In this document: positions 33,443-42,898 of the stretch, one piece after another
How positions within the stretch are numbered: the first letter of the stretch is position 1
How the letters are laid out: every line of letters begins with the position of its first letter
Assembly (NCBI GenBank): GCA_018806985.1
Contig: JADANN010000058.1
Location: 620,001-684,000, forward strand
From: Angiostrongylus vasorum
Taxonomy: Eukaryota > Nematoda > Chromadorea > Rhabditida > Metastrongylidae
Direction of reading: 5' to 3'
Length of the DNA stretch: 64,000 nucleotides
Program-made: the position numbers and the translations under genes
The notes under the pieces: generated by a model
Database searches by the model: none
What the model saw: only the letters and a program-made list of their open reading frames with translations
What the model was told of the DNA's origin: nothing

Positions 33443-33825
33443 GATACTTGATATGGCCCGTCAGCACTAGTTGTACGGGACCCCAGCATAATCTCCATTT
33501 TTTCGGAGATTTGGTGGTTAAGCCATTGTGGTTCCCCGGAATCCCGAGGTCAGCCTGGCCAAAGTCTGCCCCAGGTCTTCACCACCACGAGCAGTCACAG
33601 CCCTTGTGGATCAGAGGGATATTCGCTACCATGCGACTTCGATTCCACGGCGGTGCTGGACCCTGCTATTAGTTTACTCCTAGCTAGGCTTCTTGATGGA
33701 AACGCCGGACCCCCTTCTCAGCTTGGGAGACCTGGCCAGGGGATGAATCCCCCTGCTGTACATCGCAGTCCGACACTCAGGAACACCTCCCAGCCACGAT
33801 GAGGCGGTAAACCGTTGGGAGGGAT
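33443..33825 (-). mobile_element. SINE-like repeat with RTE-type 3' end, copy S2
   Basis: A complete member of about 380 bp; the 3' end is at the left (ACTTGATATGGCCCGTCAGC on plus). It shares CTTGATGGAAACGCCGGAC, GATGAATCCCCCTG and GAACACCTCCCAGCCACGA with the copy at 51350-51725, and their complements with 14655-15024. No ORF. Confidence 0.7.
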
Positions 33826-33840
33826 AATAATAATACTGAA

Positions 33841-34419
33841 ATCATGGTGGCTTCCACAGAAAGACAGGCTCTTCACAGGTGCTGTTTCATGGAAACGTTG
33901 TAACTGTAGGGACTACTCACATACCAAGTGGAAAAGGTAAGCTAATGAGTGGCGTTGTTTCCATATAGAAATTTCCATGTAGGGAATAGGCTAAGTAGTT
34001 CTTGTGCTTCACTGTTCTGATGTGAGATTGTAGGTAATCCGTAATTTGATGGCGAAAATAGAGTGAATGTGGTTCGTCCCATATTAGTTTACATCCTTCG
34101 CAATCCTTCTTCTGTAACATTTTTTCTTGAGTAGAACTCCTAAATATCATAGTTCATAAGTACAGAGTACACACACTCATTTTCCTATGCAATAATTCCT
34201 CCATATTGTCAATAAACCGTCCATTGTTTGGTAAAGGTTCAATCTCCTAAATTTGAGGTAGCATTATGGAGAAAGCAAATGTTCTAAGTGGAGGGAAGCA
34301 GAAGGAGAGCCTAGCTGTGCAATAGTGAAAAGCCGTTTAACCTAACTTCTGCCAAGTGTTTTTTCCTCATCGCTCCTTGCAGATTTGTGTGAAATAGAGC
34401 AGGGACAACTTTAATCACT
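33841..34419. other. Upstream region of the chemoreceptor gene
   Basis: No repeat recognised. The only feature is the TTTCCTCATCGCTCCTTGCAG pyrimidine-rich stretch ending at about 34382, which could be a splice or trans-splice acceptor 38 bp ahead of the ATG used for the receptor. Confidence 0.35.
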
Positions 34420-35431
34420 ATGGATGCCAAGGCAACTCCTACTATACGGCTGATTTGTGCTACTGCTATTCTTCTTCCTTCAGCGGTAGGAATGCTACTC
34501 CATTTCACCGTCATGGCGGCATTCTACAAGGTGGTGAATTTTTGAAATCGGGAAAAAAATCGTAAACTACATAACAACACTCAAAAAAACGTAGAGTAGA
34601 AATTTTTTAGATTCAATGCGGCTTCCAAAGATAGCAAGAATTGCTTGTCGTTCTCTCTAGATCGGTCTTTCTTCCTTAGCCTTTTTTTGTAGCTACTGAA
34701 AGGAAGAGAACCATTCAGTGTAATATTCACGTGCAACTTTTGCGACCATAGACCTCACGACGACGTTTTCATGCACATCGAAAGAATCTGTCGTGACTGC
34801 GGCATTTGTCGAATCGTTGACACAACTAATAAAGTAATAAGTTTACCGTTTCAGAACTGGAAGAAGTTTCGCGGCAACTGCTTCTACTTGTTAGTGATGC
34901 AAATCATCGGAAGCAACATCTACTCGCTCTTCCTCTTTCTCTATGTCGGTTTCCCAATTACCTTAACAGGAGTGCAGGTATATTCATCCCAACACATTCT
35001 TTTTTATCAAATTATATGGGAAACCGCAAAGTGTGTTCAAAAATTTTTGCAGCTGCGCCAATTCTGAGGTTACTCTCCTTAAACCCCCCACTAAAATGTT
35101 GTTAATTTTCACATTTAAATTGCTGTAATTTGCTTTATTTGTTTTTGAACACGCCAACCACACCATAAAATTGAACCAGGGTCAAGTTAGGCCATCTTCT
35201 CATCCATCTAACCACCAACCAGCCAAATATGCATAAATAAGCCAGACAGCGATTTTTTTGTTTCAGTACCTGGGTAACAGTCTCATACTTTATCGCGGAC
35301 CATTACTCTTTGAGGCTGCTGCTTATGGTGGAATGCTTATTTTCTCAGTTGTAATTGCAGTCAACAGGCTTACTATATTTGTGCTTCCAACAATGAGCAA
35401 CAAAATTTTCTCTTCGAAAAAACACGTCGAT
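34420..35431 (+). CDS. Nematode seven-transmembrane chemoreceptor, N-terminal exons (partial)
   Basis: Three exons join in phase 0: 34420-34530 (37 codons, starting MDAKATPT), 34855-34977 (41 codons) and 35267-35431 (55 codons). Donors are AAG|GTGGTG, CAG|GTATAT and GAT|GTGAGT; acceptors are CCGTTTCAG and TTGTTTCAG. The 133 residues hold three hydrophobic segments: residues 9-36, about 47-77 and about 89-118. TM3 is followed by AVNRLTIFVLPTMSNKIFSS, the position and style of the NR-F-L-P motif of nematode Srx-like serpentine receptors. Such proteins sit in the membrane of chemosensory neurons and signal through G proteins. TM4 and TM5 are not found nearby. Exon 46888-47115 may be the C terminus of the same gene. 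Family assignment is inference. Confidence 0.75.
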
Positions 35432-36039
35432 GTGAGTTCCTTCTCCACTTATGTACCGGAGAGCTTCTAAAATTTGCTTTTTACAAAGTTTATGCTAAAA
35501 TTCACAACGTTCTGTAACTGTAGTTGACACCTAATTATTTTGAGAAGAACTACGCAGTGATACATCGGCTGTTAAGTTCAACAACTTTCTACTACCTCGC
35601 TTAAAGCGACGCACTCACTTCGCCGATAGGGACTTACCGATATTTTCTGTTGATCATACCAAGCCGTTTTTGTTAGTGCGAAACGTTTGGCTGGTTATTT
35701 CTAATAATTTCTGCAACCTCTTGAGAGTGGTGTCGATAGCTTTCAATTAATTCGAAAATTTCTTCACTGTGGCTTTGTGAAGCAGAAGTGACGCAATACA
35801 TGGCCAAGAACAAAGGTTTATTCATACAATAGTCTGAGCCACTTGCGACAGATCACAATTGCTTTGTATCTGATGACATTCTTCATGTTTCGGATATTTA
35901 AAAGGGCACCTTAAGAATTCTACCCAGTCTGTCGTGGCAGACACTGTTTTGTTAACTTAGATACTTGAATATTTCGTCTTCGCAAATTACGGATAATCAC
36001 ACTAATAGTGGTACACTTTTCAATGTATAACTTTTATCT
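35432..36039. other. Intron or downstream region of the receptor gene
   Basis: No exon with TM4-like hydrophobicity is visible in any frame that is open to suitable splice sites. Confidence 0.35.
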
Positions 36040-36430
36040 ACTGCCCATTATTTTTTTAACGGAAGGATATTATATGAAATACGCCTACAACGATGCCGAG
36101 ATATTACAAAACTTGGAACCCAGGGCAGTTCGGACCGCGATTATCCTTCCCTTGTGGACACGTGTTACGCACGGCACCACTAAGACCCACGTTCTACCTT
36201 TCTCTCTTTCCCTTTCTCTCAGTAAGTATTCGTACTTTAACGATAACATCACTATACACCCATCATCGGAAATGATTTGGAGAGCACAAATCAGCATTAA
36301 ATTTAGTCAAGCTGGGGGTGTAGTCGAAATCATGTTGTTTAACTATTTATTTGCAGCCTATTATATCTTCCAGGGTATTGTGTGTTACGCAACTACAATG
36401 ATAATGAGATATTTGCAGGATTGTTTGTGA
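36040..36430. mobile_element. Palindromic tRNA-related retroposon (PalS family), diverged
   Basis: Left terminus TATTATATGAAATACGCC and GATGCCGAGATATTACAAAAC match the family's left arm. A tRNA-like block lies on the minus strand near 36115-36185. The right end carries ACAATGATAATGAGATATTTG. A long pyrimidine run (about 36196-36222, CTTTCTCTC units) corresponds to the CCTTTCTCTCAG found in other copies. Confidence 0.6.
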
Positions 36431-36436
36431 TTTCAG

Positions 36437-36522
36437 AATGTCATTAGCAATTTGGTTCTATATCTTGGCCACTCTGACAGTCAGGCAACTTCTGGGATGC
36501 ACAAAATTGTTCAACGAAGAAG
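36437..36522 (+). CDS. Possible receptor exon (TM5 end and third loop)
   Basis: An acceptor GATTTCAG at 36429-36436 precedes a frame reading NVISNLVLYLGHSDSQATSG, ending KIVQRR before a GGTGAATC donor. It resembles the TM5-to-loop transition of serpentine receptors and would bridge the two confident exon groups. It has only weak hydrophobicity and a donor phase that does not match exon 46888-47115, so another exon would be required. Confidence 0.25.
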
Positions 36523-37039
36523 GTGAATCACAGTGAGACCATCCTATTAGTTTGGAGAATCTCTCGTGCAGATTGAAAAGTAAAGCGGTCAAATGCCTTC
36601 CATGTAACAGTGCATGTATTCTCTCAGAGCATATTTGTTTTCTTATATTTTATAAATGAATAAGAGCAACAATTTTTTTCAGAGTTCTACTTTTGGAATA
36701 AATGTCCGGATCGGGATGGTAGAAAGACCGCTCGTTTGTACAAAAGCGTAAGAACCACGATTTCATTTCATGAACGTTCCAACGGAAAAGGCGGCTGCAT
36801 ATTATAGAAACCAAGAAAAAACTCGTAATAAAAAACATAGCACAAATTCAGACAACAGTTTTAGGACCTAGATTTAAGATCTAGTTCACTCGGTTTAAGA
36901 TCTATTAGGATGTTCAGGAATAAATGAGTGTTCCTAGCTATTTTTAAAATCATTAGGAAAAATTAAAAATTAAAAGCTAAATTTGAAATGTCATAAATTG
37001 CGTTAAACAAAACTTTATTAATCAGAATAAAACCACCTT

Positions 37040-37690
37040 GATCTACACATTATTGCCAAAGAGAAACATTTATTTATTCCAGTTGCATAAAACTCTAGAG
37101 TTCTAGAAGCCACGAATCCGTGGAAAGCATTTCTTTGTGTGATCGAGGTTGGTGAAGCGTTTCTCGCGCAGGCAGTTTTCAAGGTCCTTGAAGAAGTGAC
37201 ACTTGGTAGGCGAGAGATACGATTAATATAGCGGATGAGGCAAAGTTTCGTAGCCTAAGTTGTTCAACTTCTGCAGCGCCGGTTTCGCAACGTGAGACCA
37301 AACGCTGTCGGGGAAAGGGATAGGTCCTCTTCTGTTGACTAATGCCGGTTATTGTTGTTACAGTTTGGCAATACTTCTCTGCCATCATGATTTCGCCTGG
37401 ATTTAAAAAGCTGTAACGAATCAGCCCTGCTGCAGATCACCAAGCAGTGATCATAACCTTTTTTTGGTGCAATTTCGGCTTTGCGAAGCGCTGCGGAGCC
37501 TGATCACATTCCAACGATTGAGATGAACGTCGCCGCTTGTCATGCAAAATCCACTTCTCGTCGCACGTCATACTTCGATCAAGAGAATTTTCGCTTTTAA
37601 TGCGTAGAATAAGAGAAGACGACACCTCAAAACGGCGATTTTTTTGATTATCGTTTAATTAGTGCGGTACCCACTTGTCGAGTTTTTTTT
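37040..37690 (-). pseudogene. mariner transposase fragment
   Basis: On the minus strand: LDKWVPH, NDNQKNRRFEVSSSLILR, then TCDEKWILHDKRRRSSQSLE (first catalytic Asp in the DEKW motif), APQRFAKPKLHQKKVMITAW, GLIRYSFLNPGE and MMAEKYCQ. The DNARPH block has become DSVWSHVAKPALQ, and the third catalytic site reads YLSPTK in place of YSPDLSPTD. Stops and frame changes occur. The N-terminal DNA-binding part is absent, cut off where a PalS element begins at about 37691. A DD34D mariner relic of animal type. Confidence 0.85.
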
Positions 37691-38195
37691 GTCTTGCCCT
37701 ATGCGATTCAAGTGAATGGAAATTTTAATGATGCTGAGATATTTGCAAAACTTCGGACCGCAGGTGTCTACGGTGGGGGAACGAACGCGCTATTGTCCTT
37801 TCCGGGGAGTAGCGTGCTCACCACCACACTATTCGGGTCCTTCGTTTCGCCTGTCTCTCAGCTAGTTCCATTGATCTTTTGCCATCAGTAATCACTCGTA
37901 AGCGGGATTGATCTGGGGGTCCAAATCGGCAACGAACCCAGTTAAGCTGAGGCTGCAGTTATAATCACAAGGGTGATTGCTGATGGCAAAAGATCAATGG
38001 AACTAGCTGAGTGACAGGCGAAACGAAGGACCTTCATGGTGTGGTGGTGAGCGAGCCAGTCCCCGGAAAGGACAATAGCGCGTTCGTTCCCCACCGTAGA
38101 CACCTGCGGTCCGGAGTTTTGCAAATATCTCAGCATCATTAAAGTCATATTTCGCAATATACACCCTGCCGCTAAAAGGAGTAAGCAGTAAATAA
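37691..38195. mobile_element. Palindromic tRNA-related retroposon (PalS family), reference copy
   Basis: An almost perfect inverted dimer centred near 37965. The left arm carries GATATTTGCAAAACTTCGGA and the complement of the tRNA-like block. The centre holds GGGATTGATCTGGG and CCCAGTTAAGCTGAGGC. The right arm carries GTGATTGCTGATGGCAAAAG, TGGTGTGGTGGTGAGCGAG (A-box-like), GCGCGTTCGTTCCCC (B-box-like), then GCAAATATCTCAGCATC and the constant end AAGCAGTAAATAATAAG. It interrupts the mariner relic. Each arm is about 230 bp. Confidence 0.8.
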
Positions 38196-38879
38196 TAAGT
38201 CAAAAATTGTGAATGGAAATTGTTCCTGTGCCTAGGCAAGCTGTTCTGAAAGCTCTCGAACGATTATTCCAATGTTTGCTTCCACTATTGTGTTTAAATC
38301 GTCGTCGCTGTGTCCATTGGGACATCCGCGGCCTTCCTTAACTTCGGTGCCGAAATCACCAACCAGATCGGAATTTCCGGAGCTATGTTTGAACTTGATT
38401 CACCAACACTACCTTCAACCCAAATTGTAAAGTGGACATCTCTCGATTAACAGTTGATGGTTTCTCGTTTTGAGGTTCAGATGTCTCCTTATCTGCGCAA
38501 AAGGAGCGACCTGTTTCTCGACCGCATTGTGACACTACGAAAAGTGAATCCTCTACGACAACTGGCAACGATTATCTCGCCGGTTGGACTGCAATGAAAC
38601 TCCTTAGCACTTCCCAAAGCCGAAATTGCACAAAGGGAGGGGGACGCCGACCATGTGGTGACTTGCTGCTGACTTAATCTATCAGATCTTCCTGAATCCG
38701 GTTCAAATGACAACGACAAGAAACGTCGTCTAGCAGTCGTAAAATCCACCAGTAACATTAACGGCTTCCCGTCAGTGGTCAGTCGAAATGAATTAAACCT
38801 TCCTCACGATATGGAATGACCAGGAGTCGTGGTACCGAGGATGCAAAGTAGAACAAGTTGTGCTGTAAAACTCTGCCTC
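38196..38879. other. Unassigned stretch
   Basis: Frames of 60-90 codons exist on both strands (38489-38758 and 38383-38568 on minus) with serine- and arginine-rich composition but no known domain. It might be host exon sequence or another relic; I cannot tell. Confidence 0.3.
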
Positions 38880-39085
38880 ATCTACTATACTCGCCAGGTC
38901 ACCGTCTACCAATTCTTTTGACAACTTTCTGTGGAAAAACTGCTTCACAAGTCAACACACCGTAAGAAATAGTTTGAAATTGCCTTCAACGAATTCCACA
39001 CTTCCAGAATTTTATGCAACTGGCATTGATAAACTTGCTTCTCTTTGGCAAAAACGTGAAGATTCCAACGATTTTTAAGTTTTAT
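38880..39085 (+). pseudogene. mariner transposase C-terminal fragment
   Basis: Plus-strand frames give DNFLWKNCFTSQHTVRNSLK and TLPEFYATGIDKLASLWQKR, the C terminus of a mariner transposase (compare FYATGINKLVSRWQKCVD-type endings). ATTTGCAGACA-type termini were not seen. It may be the tail of a second mariner copy in the opposite orientation to the first. Confidence 0.75.
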
Positions 39086-40387
39086 TCTCAGCGGAGATAA
39101 GCCAATTTGAAAATGCAGGTTTACTGAACTTAATAGAGGTTTTGAAATGCAATAAACACAAATGTGATAACATCGGTCCGAACTGTGTAGTGTTCACATT
39201 CATAATACATTGCTATGATGGAGTAAAATGAGTGGAGGGTAGAAGAGCTGGTCAAGTAATCAATGCCATGTAACTGATGACAGGAAGTAGAGAACAGTAC
39301 TTGAGAAATGCAAAGAGATTAAAGCGATCTCAAGGGATGTCAACTAAAAGAGGATAAATAGGTCAAAATGTTACTCCAATCTGTCAAGGTTTCAAGCGTA
39401 CGAGCTTCGTCAATGATAAAACATCTCGATGCAAAGATGCCGAGACAGAAAATGAACGAAAAAGAAGTCTGTGTTGTGTGATTCGCAAGGACAGCTGTCC
39501 ATGCGCCATAGTTGTAAACATGTTTCTATACTGGAAGGTGTGCTGGAGTAGCACTTCAGCAGAGATGTCCTTCAATACGCGCTCTGTCCTAGCTCGAAAA
39601 CACCCGGGGTTGACCAAGCCACATGCCCATTCCAGATGGATGTTGATTCCACTCTTACGGTAAAAATTTGCCACTCCCAATCCACAAATGGTTGTGGGTA
39701 CCTATGATGAAGATATGAGAACGCCTTTGCAAGGCTACATGAAGGTTCTAAGTATATTCGAATTGGCCAACGTTAAATTACACTAGTAAAAAAAGGTAGA
39801 AATAGGGATCCAACTGAACCCAAACGAAAAATCCAAGCCCCTTCGTGGGTACAAGATGCAAAGAAACGAATGGAATACAGGAAGTGCTGAGATCCTCAAG
39901 ATGTGAAACGCTAGGTGAAAATAGAAGAAAATTTTGCTAAAATTGAAAAGCAATATGGTAACTGAAGTAGTCATACTGTTAACACTAACAGTGAGCAATA
40001 AAGGCGTAGCGTTATGAGTTATCCTGGAACTTTAAAAAGCTGCTTCGAGAAAAAAAACGACTTTTTAGTTCCTATCGTGGCAATACTACGTGTTGTCTGC
40101 TCTGATGTGTATAATATACGTGATTATTTGTGCCAAGATTAGGATATCGAAGAAAAACCCCTGCTACCGGAGTGATCGCAAGTGAGAAAAAAGTCTTGAT
40201 CCAGGTAAAAATGTGTTACTTTCACTGTATTAGCACTTGCTCCTCGGTCTTTGTAACTAAGGAATACTCCAAATAGAGCATCGTCATCTTGTCAACATTT
40301 CGAATCTTCAATTTTATTTTTTCGATCGAGTTTATTGTTCAGTCCTGCGAGCATCTCATCTACCACATCATCTACAGCACTTACTTA
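39086..40387. other. Unassigned stretch containing R1 repeat piece
   Basis: 39780-39910 matches the right-hand portion of R1 at 21330-21420 (CCAAACGAAAAATCCAAGCC, GGAAGTGCTGAGAT). A 98-codon minus-strand frame (39680-39384) has no recognised domain. Confidence 0.35.
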
Positions 40388-40429
40388 CTTGGATAGCTGG
40401 ACGGCACGTCTTCACGAGCTGTGCGGACC

Positions 40430-41545
40430 TCAGCACATGTGCCATTCGTTTCTTTCTGTCGCAATCGCAGTCCGTGGTGGTGGTCTTGTTCGAGCATGGT
40501 AGCGCTTGCAAGCCTCGTACCGTGATCTGTAAAACAACTGCAGCTGCGGGTACAGCTGATTAACTTTGTTTACGAAGACGACAGTCCAACGTGTAGATGG
40601 TCGTCCTGGGAGACGTTTGCATTCTCTTGAAGTCCACTCTACTGTTCCTTTCGTCAATATGTCGTCCGTTCTTCTCATTATGTGACCGGCCCATCTATGT
40701 TTCGCTATCGATGTATAATCTTCTGGATCTCGAAGATGTGACAGATTTCAAAGGTCACAGCTTCGCATTCCGGCTAGATATTGAGAGCGCCGGTTATATC
40801 TCAGAAGACATCGCTCCAGCCCTCCGTGAGTAGTGCGAACCATTCTCGATGTAGTTGAAGTACCAATCCACGTCTCTGCAGCATAACAGAGCGCTGGGAG
40901 GACCGTAGAATCGAAGAGATGAGCGCGGATTTTCGGGTCCTTCAGTTGGTCGGTGGCTTCTTTGAGAGGCCCGAATGCCGCCCAAGCTGCGCTCCTTCTT
41001 CTATCTATTTCCTCCTTCATGTTGTTTTCCATGCTCATTGATCGCCCAAGGTATACGTACGAGGTGGTCTTTGCAATGAGAGAGCCATCCAATTCAAGTA
41101 TTTTGCCTTCGCATAATGGGTTTTTTCATGAACTGGGTCTGCTTTCGATTTATGCGAAGTCCGATCTTTTCCCCGCTTCGTTAAGCTCGTTGATCATCAT
41201 CTCTGCTTCGCTAGTACTTCTTGAGAAGACGTAGGAATTTTCCATCAATAGTACGCCTTTCTCATCCCAAACCAATGACTTAATTATTAACTGCAGTGCG
41301 GCATTGAACAGCTTTGGCGATATTGTGTCGTCGTCGATGGAAAAGCTGTATTTCGCAGTGCAGTTCCGATAACAGTCGCGCAAAGTTCTTATGTAGGACG
41401 GGTCCACTCCCTTGGTCGACGAGCGCTGAAAAGATTGCATTCGTTTCGACACTTTCAAACGCTTTTTTATAGTCGACTAAGGTTTAGACTAGAGGCAAGT
41501 GGTATTCTCGACAAACTTCGATGACCCTGGACACGGTTTGGATCT
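40430..41545 (-). pseudogene. RTE-2 RT palm and C-terminal domain
   Basis: From 41545 leftwards on the minus strand: QIQTVSRVIEVCREY, FVDYKKAF-like block, DTISPKLFNAALQLIIKSLV, ENSYVFSRSTSEAEMMINEL (the FADD segment is deleted before it), SYVYLGRSMSMENNMKEEID, KDPKIRAHLFDSTVLPALCY, and MRRTDDILTKGTVEWTSREC near 40660. These are the conserved blocks of an RTE RT and its cysteine-poor tail. Frame changes separate them and the catalytic Asp pair is missing, so it is inactive. Confidence 0.85.
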
Positions 41546-41547
41546 GG

Positions 41548-42625
41548 TAAAAACTACATAAGAACTCTGTGGGACTGTTATCGGAACTACACTATGAAAA
41601 CACAGCTTTTTCCATCGATGTCTCACCATATCCATAGGAAAAGGGGTTCGACAGGGCGACACAATATCGCCAAAGCTGTTCGGTGCCGCACTGCAGCGGA
41701 TAATGAAATCACTCGATTCGAATGACAAAGGCATACGTATTGATGGAATGTCCCTATCAAACCGTCCTTTTGCCAACGACTCGTCATCTTCTCAAGAAGC
41801 ACTAGCGAAGCAGAGATGATGATCAACGAGCTTAACGATGCGGTGAAAAAAGATCGGGCTGCAGAAGTCGGAAGAAGATCCAGTTCATGAAAAACCCATT
41901 GTGCGAAGGCGAAAAATTTGAATCGCATGGCTCTCTCATTGCAGAGACCACCTCGTACGTATACATTGGACGATCAATGAGCATGAAGAACAACATGAAG
42001 GGGGAAATAGAAGAAGGAGAGCAGCTTGGGTCGCATTTGGGCCTCTCAAAGAAGCCACCGACCAACTGAAGGACCCAAAAATCCGCGCTCATCTCTTCGA
42101 TTCTACTGTCTTCCCAGCCTCTGTTACGCTGCGGAGGCGTGGGTTGATACTTCAACCACGGCAAGAGTGTTTCGCACTACTCACAGAGGGCTTGAGCGAT
42201 GTCTTCTGAAATGTAATCGGCACTCTCAATATCTAGCCGGAGTGCGCTCTGACCTTCGAAATCTGTCACGTCTTCGAGGTCCAGGAGATTATACATCGAT
42301 AGCGAAACATAGATGGGCCGGTCACATAATGAGAAGAACAGGCGACAGATGGACGAAAAGAACAGTAGAGTGGACTCCAACAGAATGCAAACGTCCCCCT
42401 GGACGACCACCTACAAGTTGGGCGGACGTGCTCGTAAGCAAAGTTAATCAGCTGTACCCGCATCTGCAGTTGTTTTACAGATCACGGTGTGAGAATCGCA
42501 CGCGCTACCTGCTCAAACAATACCACCACCATGGACTACGATTGCGAGAGAAAGGAACGAATGGCATATGTGCTGGGGGTCCGCACAGCTCGTGAAGACG
42601 GACCGTCCAAGTAAGTAAGTAAGAA
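41548..42625 (+). mobile_element. RTE-2 copy F (5'-truncated) inserted in copy G
   Basis: Plus-strand frames read KNYIRTLWDCYRNYT, TISPKLFGAALQRIMKSLDS, FSRSTSEAEMMINELNDAV, SQRSHRPTEGPKNP-type shifted sequence, and TKRTVEWTPTECKRPPGRPP (within a 189-codon frame at 42026-42595), ending GACCGTCCAAGTAAGTAAGTAAG. It lies head to head with the distal half of copy G, so about 1 kb on each side is an inverted repeat. FADD reads FAND (FANDSS), removing one catalytic Asp. Confidence 0.85.
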
Positions 42626-42898
42626 GGCACGCTGTCATGTGATTTGCGAGAAGTACATGTAAATTGTGGCCTCCAGCTCTTAGGAAACCGGCGGTGACAT
42701 TGTCCGGTCCTGGAGCTGTGCCTCTTTTCATGCTTTCTATCGCAACTCGAACCTCCGACAGAAGAATTCCAAGTGGTTTTTTCTCCAGCGGAGATATTAG
42801 GGTCCGGGACGGGGGATTGTGGAACCGAAAGGTTGGTTTAGAATGTATCCGCTATTAATTCCATATCAAGGCAAAAACTTTTGACGATCCCATCTTTT
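42626..42898 (-). pseudogene. RTE-2 linker and start of RT
   Basis: On the minus strand: KDGIVKSFCLDMELIADTF, ISAGEKPLGILLSEVRVAIE, SMKRGTAPGPDNVTAGFLRA and GHNLHVLLANHMTAC. The GTAPGPD block is RT motif 0/1 of RTE elements. It stops abruptly where copy F is inserted. Confidence 0.85.

Noticed and set aside
36008..36430. 140-codon frame as membrane protein
   Set aside because: Covers the PalS element and its pyrimidine run; the same DNA in other copies has stops.
39384..39680. 98-codon minus frame
   Set aside because: No domain, overlapping frame on plus, no splice support.
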